The notes under the pieces were generated by a model. It made no database searches and had not been told where the DNA came from. It was given only the letters and a program-made list of their open reading frames with translations. A stretch of 5,167 nt of DNA from Candidatus Omnitrophota bacterium. Its GTDB lineage: Bacteria; Omnitrophota; Gorgyraeia; Gygaellales; Profunditerraquicolaceae. Location of the stretch: positions 1 to 5,167 of the forward strand of contig JAFGET010000078.1 in the NCBI GenBank assembly GCA_016931435.1. The letters are read 5' to 3'. The stretch's first letter is position 1. Every line of letters begins with the position of its first letter. Of the stretch, positions 1 to 5,167 are shown in pieces. The translations under genes were made by a program, and so were the position numbers.

Positions 1-587
1 ACGACGCCAAACTCATGTGCCTGGCGGAACATAAATTAGGCCGGGCTAAAGGGGCGCTTAACGCCTTGTGCCTTACCTTAGGCACCGGAGTGGGCGGGGG
101 TATCATCGCCGAAGGGGAATTATACAGGGGTTCTGATAATGCTGCCGGAGAGGTAGGGCATATGCCTATTAATTCCGGCGGAAGGCGTTGTAATTGCGGG
201 GGCCGGGGCTGCCTTGAGGCTTATGTAGGGAACAGGCGTATTGAGAGCGAGGCAAGAAAAGTATTCAAGCGGCCGGTTTCCCTGGAAGAGCTAAGTCATC
301 TTGCGAACGTGCGCGACAGAAGAGCATTGGGTGTCTGGCGCAAGGCCGGCAAAGACCTGGGTGTGGCGCTTTGCGGGGTGGTGAATCTATTGAATCCCGA
401 GCGTATTGTAATCGGCGGAGGGGTGGCTCAGGCAGGCAAGGTCTTATTTGATAAAATAAAGGAGACAGTATCGCAACAGGCGATGGGAGTGCAGGCTAGA
501 AGAGTCAGGATCGTAAAATCAAAATTAGGCAAGGACGCTGGGTTGATCGGAGCCGCGGTCATGGTGAGGGAAGGTTTGAGGATATGA
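1..587 (+). CDS. ROK-family sugar kinase (glucokinase-like), 5'-truncated by window edge
   Basis: This is the C-terminal two thirds of a ROK-family kinase, a cytoplasmic enzyme family that phosphorylates glucose or N-acetyl-hexosamines with ATP. The reading frame is open from the first base. The first whole codon (3-5) is Asp, and the split codon before it ends in AC, as expected for the ROK Asn-Asp-Ala motif holding the catalytic Asp, so the ATG at 15 is internal. Next come the glycine-rich LTLGTGVGGG segment (about 72-104), GEVGH with the zinc-binding His near 159, and the ROK zinc motif CNCGGRGCLE (189-218). The C-terminal NPERIVIGGG motif (393-422) closes the ATP-binding lobe. No frameshift is seen. 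The stop TGA overlaps the next ATG (ATGA, 4 bases), so the gene is coupled to the transaldolase. The family is certain. The substrate is not decided: glucose is the default guess, and the specificity residues upstream are missing. Confidence 0.93.
   Translation, partial: DAKLMCLAEHKLGRAKGALNALCLTLGTGVGGGIIAEGELYRGSDNAAGEVGHMPINSGGRRCNCGGRGCLEAYVGNRRIESEARKVFKRPVSLEELSHLANVRDRRALGVWRKAGKDLGVALCGVVNLLNPERIVIGGGVAQAGKVLFDKIKETVSQQAMGVQARRVRIVKSKLGKDAGLIGAAVMVREGLRI
567..574 (+). promoter_or_regulatory. Ribosome binding site for the transaldolase gene, inside the kinase 3' end
   Basis: The purine run AGGGAAGG lies 9 bases before the ATG at 584, and a further GAGG at 578-581 is probably too close to be used. 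It supports the start at 584, which overlaps the kinase stop. Confidence 0.5.
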
Positions 588-1231
588 AGATTTTTATCGA
601 TACTGCTAATATCAGAGAGATCAAAGAAGCTTCTTTACTGGGGGTGGTGGACGGCGTAACCACTAATCCCAGCCTTATTGCCAAAGAAAACCGCGCGGCC
701 TTGGATCTATTAAAGGAGATCTGCATGGAGGTCCTGGGGCCGGTAAGCGCTGAAGTAATCAGCCTGGATAAAGAGGGTATGATAAATGAAGCGCGCGGCC
801 TGGCGAAGATAGCCAAAAATATAGTCATCAAAATACCCTTGATAAAAGAGGGCCTTAAGGCCGTAAAAGTCTTATCCTCAGAAGGCATAAAGACAAACGT
901 TACTTTGTGTTTTTCTCCTTCGCAGGCCTTATTAGCGGCTAAGGTGGGAGCGGATTATATTTCCCCTTTTATCGGCAGGCTCGATGATATCAGCCAGAAG
1001 GGGATGGAGTTGATCGGGCAGATAAAAAAGATTTACTCTAATTATAATATCAAAACACAGATAATCGTGGCATCGGTAAGGAATCCTCTGCATGTGGTAG
1101 ATGCCGCTCTTTTGGGAGCGGATATCGCTACCCTGCCTTTTGCCGTGATCGAACAGCTTATCAGGCACCCTCTTACGGATATAGGCGTGGCAAGGTTCCT
1201 GGAAGATCATAAAAAAATACCGCAGAAATAA
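584..1231 (+). CDS. tal: Transaldolase, small MipB/TalC/Fsa-type (215 aa)
   Basis: This is a cytoplasmic class I aldolase of the short transaldolase family (about 215-220 residues, TIM barrel). It transfers a dihydroxyacetone unit between sedoheptulose-7-P and glyceraldehyde-3-P in the non-oxidative pentose phosphate pathway. The N-terminus MKIFIDTANI and the VTTNPSL segment (residues 25-31) are family signatures. The Schiff-base lysine is K83 in IVIKIPL. TNVTLCFSPSQALLA (103-117) and YISPFIGRLDD (124-134) follow. Residue E57, in VSAEVIS, aligns by eye with Gln59 of E. coli fructose-6-phosphate aldolase, and F128 aligns with its Tyr131. The Glu/Phe pair is the transaldolase form, so true transaldolase activity is favoured over Fsa. 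The ATG overlaps the ROK kinase stop by 4 bases, and its TAA shares one base with the lptD ATG. Full length, no anomalies. Confidence 0.94.
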   Translation: MKIFIDTANIREIKEASLLGVVDGVTTNPSLIAKENRAALDLLKEICMEVLGPVSAEVISLDKEGMINEARGLAKIAKNIVIKIPLIKEGLKAVKVLSSEGIKTNVTLCFSPSQALLAAKVGADYISPFIGRLDDISQKGMELIGQIKKIYSNYNIKTQIIVASVRNPLHVVDAALLGADIATLPFAVIEQLIRHPLTDIGVARFLEDHKKIPQK

Positions 1232-3516
1232 TGTTTAAAAAATACCTGGATCAGTTTTCTGGATCAAAGCTAAATCCCAAAGAGTCCGTTAAGATCGTCA
1301 AGGCTTGTTTATTGGGGGTCTTTTTGGGGATTTTTGCGGGCAGCTTTTTATTCATTTATATCGAGCGCGTATCTTTATTGTTCGCCCAGGAGTCTAAAGA
1401 TAAGGAAAGCCCCGTGATCGTAAACGGCGATACGGTGGAATATCTTACCGACAGTAAAGACATTTCCGCTGTCGGTAACGTAAGCGTCGAGCATAAAGAG
1501 GCGAAATTGACCTGCGATAAGCTGATCGTAAACACCTTTACCAAGGAGGGGCAGGCCCAAGGGAACTGCCGCCTGGAAGACAGAAGCGGAGTCATTGAAG
1601 GTTCAGAGATGACATATGATTTTCAGGACAAGACCGGAGTGATTTTAGAACCGGATTTCCGTTACAGCCCGGTTTTTGGCAAGGCAAACAGCGGCCATAA
1701 GGTAAGCGACTATGAGTTTATAAATAAATACGGGTATTTTACGACCTGCAGTTACGATAGGCCGCATTATCGTATCAAGGCCAGGAAGATGAATCTGTTC
1801 CCGGATGATAAAATCCAGACGAAAGACGATATTTTTTATGTAGGGAAAGTGCCGCTGTTCTATCTTCCGCAGTATAACCATAGCCTAAAAGACCCGTTGA
1901 TGCACGTGCAGCTTATGCCCGGAAAAGATAAAAAATGGGGGGCATTCCTATTGTCCGCCTGGAGATATAATATTGCCGAAGGGGTAAGGGGAAGGATTTT
2001 TTACGATTACCGGCAAAAATTAGGGGTGGCGGAAGGTTTCGGGTTGAATTATACTACAGAAGGTTTCGGCAAAGGCGACTATAAATTTTATTATACCCAG
2101 GAGAGGAACAGGTTTTACGAGCAGGGGGTCCCGGCGGAATTCCAGAGATATCTCATCCGTTGGCGGCACCAATGGGATATTGACGAGAGGACCAACCTTA
2201 TTTCCGAATATTATAAGATCGCCGATTCCGAAAGGGTCTTGCGAGGCACTGTCAACAGCGGTTCGGATGAAGCTGTCAATTATGACTTAAGCAGTTCTAA
2301 TTTCCTGAAAGACTACTTTTTCCGGGAATACGAAAAAAATACCCAGCCTCTTTCTTACGTATCTTTGCACCGTTCTTTTGATTATTCCAGCCTGGATATG
2401 GTCGTGCAAAAGCGCACTAACCGCTGGTATAGCCAGGCGGAAATGCTGCCCCAGATAAGTTTTAGTTTACCCAGCCTTGAGATCTTCCAGTCGCCGTTTT
2501 ATTTTGAAAATTCCAGTTCCTACGTGAATTATAATTCTAAAAGCGCGGTGCCCGCTTTATCCTGGAATGATTCCAGCTATAACAGCTACAGCGTCGCGAA
2601 TAAAATATCGTTGCCTACGAAAGTAGCGTTTATCAGCGCCACCCCTTTTACTTCCGCCACCAGCACGATATTTGACAAAAATAGCGTTTGCGGAGCGACC
2701 AATTACCTTACTTTAGCTACCGGAGCTGATTTCAGCACTAAATTTTACCGTTTTTTTGAATACCGCTCTAATTTTTTGAATTTAGATATCAATAACCTCA
2801 GGCATATCATTACCCCTTCGGTAAATTACACCTATAGCAATCTTTCGATCACAGAGGCCGGCGACCCCAGGATAGGCGCAGGCTCTTCTACGGGAAGTTC
2901 TTCTTTAGCGCTGGGGTTAGAAAATAAACTGCAGACTAAGCGTAAGATGCAGTCGGTGGACTTAGCTATCCTGACCGTCACCAGCTTATATGACATCAGG
3001 CCGAAAGCCACAGCGAAAAGAGGCAGTTCCCTTTCGGATGTCCTTTTTGATCTGGAATTAAGGCCTTATTCCTGGCTTTATATCGAAGGAGACGCCAATT
3101 ATAAACACACGGGGCGCTACGGCGAAGGTTATGAATGTTTTTCAAACGCCAATTATTCTTTTAATTTTAATCTTGAGGAAGAAAGGTCTTTCGGATGGGA
3201 GCAGCGTTACCAGCGAAAAGGCGGGAATTCTCTGATTTTCAATATTGATTGGCGCCTTAATCCTAAATGGAAGTTCAAGTGGTTCCGCAGGTATGAACGC
3301 GGCCACGACCCGACCTTAAAAAGGGGCTTGAGAGAACAGGAATATATGGTATCCAGGGACCTGCATTGCTGGACTTTGGATTTAAGTTATAATCAAAGAA
3401 GGGGCGAAGGAGAGACCATTTGGCTTATTTTTCGCCTTAACGCGTTTCCCGAATGCGAATTTGAATTTAATAAGGGATACCATGCCCCTAAGCCCGGGTC
3501 TCAGTCGAATCCGTAG
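1231..3516 (+). CDS. lptD: LptD, LPS-assembly outer-membrane beta-barrel protein (OstA/Imp)
   Basis: This is the outer-membrane translocon component that, with LptE, inserts lipopolysaccharide into the outer leaflet. A hydrophobic stretch at residues 27-45 after an unusually long charged n-region reads as a signal peptide, with possible cleavage near LFA-QES (A52). Residues about 62-165 form the periplasmic OstA/beta-jellyroll domain, with VNGDTVEY and the repeated 'GNV' and 'GNC' turns. The family hallmarks GYFTTCSYDRPHYRIKA (168-184) and IFYVGKVPLFYLPQY (201-215) follow. From about residue 235 to the end is the LptD barrel, rich in alternating aromatic strands. It includes LALGLENKLQTKR (about residues 559-571), SDVLFDLELRPYSWL (602-616) and the terminal HCWTLDLSYN (712-721). 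At 761 residues it is close to the 784 of E. coli. Cys173 and Cys713 appear to match the E. coli inter-domain pair C173/C725. The start ATG overlaps the transaldolase stop (TAATG) and no clear Shine-Dalgarno precedes it, so translation is probably by re-initiation. No lptE is visible here. Confidence 0.93.
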   Translation: MFKKYLDQFSGSKLNPKESVKIVKACLLGVFLGIFAGSFLFIYIERVSLLFAQESKDKESPVIVNGDTVEYLTDSKDISAVGNVSVEHKEAKLTCDKLIVNTFTKEGQAQGNCRLEDRSGVIEGSEMTYDFQDKTGVILEPDFRYSPVFGKANSGHKVSDYEFINKYGYFTTCSYDRPHYRIKARKMNLFPDDKIQTKDDIFYVGKVPLFYLPQYNHSLKDPLMHVQLMPGKDKKWGAFLLSAWRYNIAEGVRGRIFYDYRQKLGVAEGFGLNYTTEGFGKGDYKFYYTQERNRFYEQGVPAEFQRYLIRWRHQWDIDERTNLISEYYKIADSERVLRGTVNSGSDEAVNYDLSSSNFLKDYFFREYEKNTQPLSYVSLHRSFDYSSLDMVVQKRTNRWYSQAEMLPQISFSLPSLEIFQSPFYFENSSSYVNYNSKSAVPALSWNDSSYNSYSVANKISLPTKVAFISATPFTSATSTIFDKNSVCGATNYLTLATGADFSTKFYRFFEYRSNFLNLDINNLRHIITPSVNYTYSNLSITEAGDPRIGAGSSTGSSSLALGLENKLQTKRKMQSVDLAILTVTSLYDIRPKATAKRGSSLSDVLFDLELRPYSWLYIEGDANYKHTGRYGEGYECFSNANYSFNFNLEEERSFGWEQRYQRKGGNSLIFNIDWRLNPKWKFKWFRRYERGHDPTLKRGLREQEYMVSRDLHCWTLDLSYNQRRGEGETIWLIFRLNAFPECEFEFNKGYHAPKPGSQSNP

Positions 3517-3526
3517 TGTTGTTGAT

Positions 3527-3576
3527 GTTACAAAAGATTACTATAGGTTACTAGAGGTTACCAAAAGTTACCAGAG
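3527..3576 (+). repeat. Five tandem 10-base direct repeats, consensus GTTACnanAG (left arm)
   Basis: Five consecutive units with an exact 10-base period are read directly: GTTACAAAAG (3527), ATTACTATAG (3537), GTTACTAGAG (3547), GTTACCAAAA (3557) and GTTACCAGAG (3567). TTAC is invariant in all five; the first G changes once, to A. The second half of each unit is purine-rich and looser. Strict conservation of one half with drift in the other suggests either repeated protein half-sites or an old minisatellite. The array starts 11 bases after the lptD stop. Confidence 0.85.
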
Positions 3577-3582
3577 AATCTC
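3574..3582. repeat. Small palindrome GAGAATCTC
   Basis: A perfect 4+1+4 inverted repeat overlaps the end of the last left-arm unit and lies at the edge of the central AT-rich segment. It is too short to be significant alone, but it is one of two palindromes nested between the repeat arms. Confidence 0.4.
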
Positions 3583-3594
3583 GAATAATTTTTT

Positions 3595-3616
3595 AATAAT
3601 TAGTAATTATTTTTTT
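3595..3616 (+). terminator. AT-only hairpin followed by T run; weak terminator candidate for the lptD operon
   Basis: AATAATTA, a single G at 3603, then TAATTATT form a perfect 8+1+8 inverted repeat (3595-3611), with a T run through 3616. The position between two transcription units and the T tract fit an intrinsic terminator. The stem has no G-C pairs and the tight loop would open one or two pairs, so it would be weak. It may instead be simple AT-rich promoter DNA or the middle of the larger repeat structure. Confidence 0.3.
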
Positions 3617-3646
3617 GTAACCTTATGTAACCTTTAGTAACTTAAT
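3617..3646 (-). repeat. Three 10-base repeats in reverse orientation (right arm, GTAAC on + strand)
   Basis: GTAACCTTAT (3617), GTAACCTTTA (3627) and GTAACTTAAT (3637) have an exact 10-base period. Read on the minus strand they give GTTACTAAAG and GTTACATAAG followed by another GTTAC, the same consensus as the left arm. The offset from the last left unit (3567) to the first right unit (3617) is 50 bases, so all eight units share one 10-base register. The arm ends just upstream of the ugd ribosome binding site. Confidence 0.83.
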
Positions 3647-3653
3647 AAGAGGA
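3647..3653 (+). promoter_or_regulatory. Ribosome binding site of ugd
   Basis: AAGAGGA sits 5 bases before the ATG at 3659 and fits a Shine-Dalgarno sequence. Together with the GxGxxG motif a few codons downstream, it fixes the ugd start. It directly abuts the right repeat arm. Confidence 0.65.
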
Positions 3654-3658
3654 TAGAG

Positions 3659-4954
3659 ATGAATATATCAATAATCGGCTCAGGATATGTAGGTCTGGTT
3701 ACCGGCGCATGTTTCTCTGAATTAGGCAATAATGTCATTTGCGTCGATAATGATACTAAGAAAATAACCCAGCTTAAAAAGGGGCTGGTCCCTATTTATG
3801 AACCGGGCCTGGAAGAATTAATAAGCAATAACTTGAAGAAGAAGAGGCTTAAATTTATTTCCAGCATCAAAGAAGCGGTTTATGCCTCGGAAGTAATTTT
3901 TATTGCCGTAGGCACGCCTTCTTTAGAAAACGGCGAAGCAGACCTTACCGGCATCGAGAATGTGGCGCGTAATATCGCGATCAATATGGCTGGTTACCGC
4001 TTGATCGTGGAAAAGTCTACTGTCCCGGTGGAAACAGGCAAGTGGGTCAAGCATACTATACAGACTTATATCAAGCGAAAAATCAGGTTTGATGTAGCCT
4101 CTAATCCTGAATTCCTAAGAGAAGGGCAGGCCATACACGATTTCATGCATCCTGACCGCATTGTAGTAGGCGTTGAATCGGCAAAAGCCAAAGAGGCCCT
4201 CACTAATTTATATAAGCCTATCGGAGCTCCCCTGGTAGTGACCGATATTGAATCGGCGGAGTTGATAAAGCACGCATCTAATTCGTTCCTTGCTACCAAG
4301 ATCTCTTTTATTAACGCGATCTCGCGTATTTGTGAAAAAACAGGAGCGGATGTAACCGAGGTGTCCAGGGGGATGGGGCTTGACAAAAGGATAGGCCCCG
4401 GTTTTTTAAACGCGGGAATAGGTTACGGAGGTTCATGTTTTCCTAAAGACCTCGACGCCTTTATTACGATAGCTGAAAAAACAGGGTATGATTTTACCTT
4501 GCTTAAATCAGTCAGGGAGATCAATCAGCAGCAAAGATTGTTCTTTATAAACAAGATAAAAGACGCCTTATGGATAGTCAAGGATAAGACTATAGGGATA
4601 CTGGGCTTGTCCTTTAAGCCTAATACCGATGATATCAGGAATGCCCCTGCCCTGGATATAATTTATGCCTTACAAAAAGAAGGGGCTAAAATAAAATTAT
4701 ACGACCCCTCTTCGATGAAAAAGACCAAGGGGCTCCTGGCCGGTGTCAAGTTCTGCCGGGATCCTTATGAGGCCTGCCGTGGCAGCGATTGCCTCTTGAT
4801 CCTTACGGAGTGGGATGAGTTCAAAGAGTTGGATTTTAATAAAATAAAAAAATCCCTTAAACGGTCTCTTATCATTGACGGGCGTAATCTCTATGACGGG
4901 CAAAAGCTTAAAAAATCAGGTTTTAATTATATAAGCATCGGAAAAAAATCTTAA
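3659..4954 (+). CDS. ugd: UDP-glucose 6-dehydrogenase
   Basis: This cytoplasmic enzyme oxidises UDP-glucose to UDP-glucuronate using two NAD+. UDP-glucuronate is a precursor of acidic exopolysaccharide, capsule or LPS sugars. The N-terminal Rossmann domain has GSGYVG (residues 7-12) and the acidic D30 after the second strand. VGTP (84-87) and EKSTVPVETG (118-127) follow. EFLREG (151-156), K204 and N208 in ELIKHASNSF, and GYGGSCFPKD (255-264) with catalytic Cys260 and D264 form the active site. Cys260, K204, N208 and D264 carry the same residue numbers as in the Streptococcus pyogenes enzyme as I recall it. The C-terminal UDP-binding domain carries LGLSFKPNTDDIRNAP (315-330) and ends in the usual DGRNLYD (407-413). 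At 431 residues it is normal for the bacterial short form. The strong active-site set favours UDP-glucose over UDP-ManNAc or GDP-mannose. A second dehydrogenase gene follows 30 bases later, probably in the same transcript. Confidence 0.96.
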   Translation: MNISIIGSGYVGLVTGACFSELGNNVICVDNDTKKITQLKKGLVPIYEPGLEELISNNLKKKRLKFISSIKEAVYASEVIFIAVGTPSLENGEADLTGIENVARNIAINMAGYRLIVEKSTVPVETGKWVKHTIQTYIKRKIRFDVASNPEFLREGQAIHDFMHPDRIVVGVESAKAKEALTNLYKPIGAPLVVTDIESAELIKHASNSFLATKISFINAISRICEKTGADVTEVSRGMGLDKRIGPGFLNAGIGYGGSCFPKDLDAFITIAEKTGYDFTLLKSVREINQQQRLFFINKIKDALWIVKDKTIGILGLSFKPNTDDIRNAPALDIIYALQKEGAKIKLYDPSSMKKTKGLLAGVKFCRDPYEACRGSDCLLILTEWDEFKELDFNKIKKSLKRSLIIDGRNLYDGQKLKKSGFNYISIGKKS

Positions 4955-4968
4955 AATCGACGGCAGGG

Positions 4969-4974
4969 AAGGAG
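4969..4974 (+). promoter_or_regulatory. Ribosome binding site AAGGAG for the downstream dehydrogenase
   Basis: AAGGAG, within a longer purine run GGGAAGGAGAG, lies 10 bases before GTG at 4985. It supports a GTG start, since no in-frame ATG exists between this site and the Rossmann motif. Confidence 0.7.
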
Positions 4975-4984
4975 AGCATCAGAA

Positions 4985-5167
4985 GTGGATAATAACGTAG
5001 CGCAGTTAAAAGAAAAGATCAGGAAAAAAAAGGCAAAGATAGCGGTTGTGGGATTAGGTTATGTGGGCCTGCCTTTAGCAATAGAATTTGCAAAGAAAGG
5101 TTTTCCGGTATTCGGTATAGATATAGATAAGGACAGGATCGAGCATATCAAAAAAAAGGAGTCCTAT
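4985..5167 (+). CDS. Nucleotide-sugar dehydrogenase, WbpA/TviB type, N-terminal 61 residues (3'-truncated by window)
   Basis: The frame opens at GTG and runs to the window end without a stop. It starts MDNNVAQLKEKIRKKKAKIA and continues with the NAD-binding Rossmann fold VVGLGYVGLPLA (residues 21-32; GLGYVG at 23-28) and an acidic end of strand 2, GIDID (44-48). The sequence closes with HIKKKESY. The pairing GLPLA...EFAKKGF and the ESY turn are typical of UDP-N-acetylglucosamine/mannosamine 6-dehydrogenases (WbpA, TviB, WecC group), which make UDP-HexNAcA for O-antigen or capsule. UDP-glucose dehydrogenases instead usually read GLVTGACF here, as in the upstream gene. The gene lies 30 bases after ugd, likely co-transcribed. 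The dehydrogenase superfamily is certain. The exact substrate is inferred from only the first domain, and the catalytic Cys lies outside the window. Confidence 0.85.
   Translation, partial: MDNNVAQLKEKIRKKKAKIAVVGLGYVGLPLAIEFAKKGFPVFGIDIDKDRIEHIKKKESY

Larger units (their letters stand above)
3517..3658. other. AT-rich intergenic spacer with phased repeats between lptD and ugd
   Basis: This 142-base non-coding stretch is far more AT-rich than the genes around it. It holds the GTTAC/GTAAC repeat arms, two short palindromes, a T7 run (3610-3616) and the ugd ribosome binding site. It is the only sizeable gap in the window, so it probably carries the end of the lptD transcript and the promoter of the dehydrogenase genes. 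I could not pick a convincing -35/-10 pair, because AT-rich hexamers are too frequent to single one out. Confidence 0.7.

Noticed and set aside
15..17. ATG at 15 as the start of the ROK kinase
   Set aside because: The frame is open to the window edge, and the codons before it encode the conserved Asp-Ala of the ROK catalytic motif, so the gene begins upstream of the window.
559..1210. Minus-strand open frames opposite the transaldolase
   Set aside because: They lie opposite a gene with clear family motifs, encode no recognisable domain, and have no supporting ribosome binding site or spacing logic.
1356..1881. Minus-strand open frames opposite the start of lptD
   Set aside because: They are short, overlap each other and the OstA domain coding sequence, and show no motif.
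3527..3641. CRISPR array
   Set aside because: The repeat unit is only 10 bases with no spacer-length unique segments between units, and no cas genes are present.
3615..3647. Sigma-70 promoter for ugd (TTGTAA with a downstream TTAATA)
   Set aside because: The spacing between the two hexamers is about 21 bases, and the DNA is so AT-rich that many equally poor matches exist.
3517..3658. Insertion sequence or MITE in the spacer
   Set aside because: No transposase, and no clear target-site duplication at the ends of the repeat arms. Kept only as an alternative in the repeat findings.
3698..4426. Extra GTTAC copies inside ugd (3698, 3993, 4422) as part of the repeat family
   Set aside because: They are isolated pentamers in conserved coding sequence (Val-Thr, Gly-Tyr codons), without the 10-base period.
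4066..4903. Minus-strand open frames opposite ugd
   Set aside because: They are shadows of a strongly conserved enzyme gene, with low-complexity or motif-free translations.

Overview
The window looks like a chromosomal segment of a diderm (outer-membrane-bearing) bacterium. The main evidence is a full-length LptD-type lipopolysaccharide-assembly outer-membrane protein, followed by two nucleotide-sugar dehydrogenases of the kind that feed surface polysaccharide synthesis. Gene content, tight gene packing, moderate GC and the style of the proteins resemble uncultivated diderm lineages such as Omnitrophota. That placement is an impression from pattern recognition, not a demonstrated fact. All recognised genes are on the + strand.

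Layout: (1) 1-587 is the 3' part of a ROK-family sugar kinase, cut by the window edge almost exactly at its catalytic Asn-Asp. (2) 584-1231 is a small (215-residue) transaldolase of the MipB/TalC/Fsa family, overlapping the kinase by 4 bases (ATGA). (3) 1231-3516 is LptD, overlapping the transaldolase stop by one base (TAATG) with no clear Shine-Dalgarno sequence of its own. These three form a translationally coupled operon. (4) 3517-3658 is a very AT-rich 142-base intergenic region containing the most unusual structure in the window. It has five tandem 10-base units of the form GTTACnanAG, a 45-base AT-rich centre with two small palindromes, and then three reverse-oriented units (GTAAC...). 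All eight units lie on the same 10-base register. (5) 3659-4954 is a complete UDP-glucose 6-dehydrogenase with all catalytic residues. (6) 4985-5167 is the first 61 codons of a second nucleotide-sugar dehydrogenase, probably of the WbpA/TviB type, starting at GTG behind a good ribosome binding site.

Functionally the window passes from sugar phosphorylation and pentose-phosphate chemistry (kinase, transaldolase), through outer-membrane LPS insertion (LptD), to UDP-uronic-acid precursor synthesis. This suggests a cell-envelope or polysaccharide neighbourhood. The repeat-bearing spacer separates the LptD operon from the dehydrogenase pair and is the natural place for the transcriptional boundary. 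No tRNA, rRNA, CRISPR array, insertion sequence or defence system is visible. The only candidate for something undescribed is the phased repeat in the spacer.
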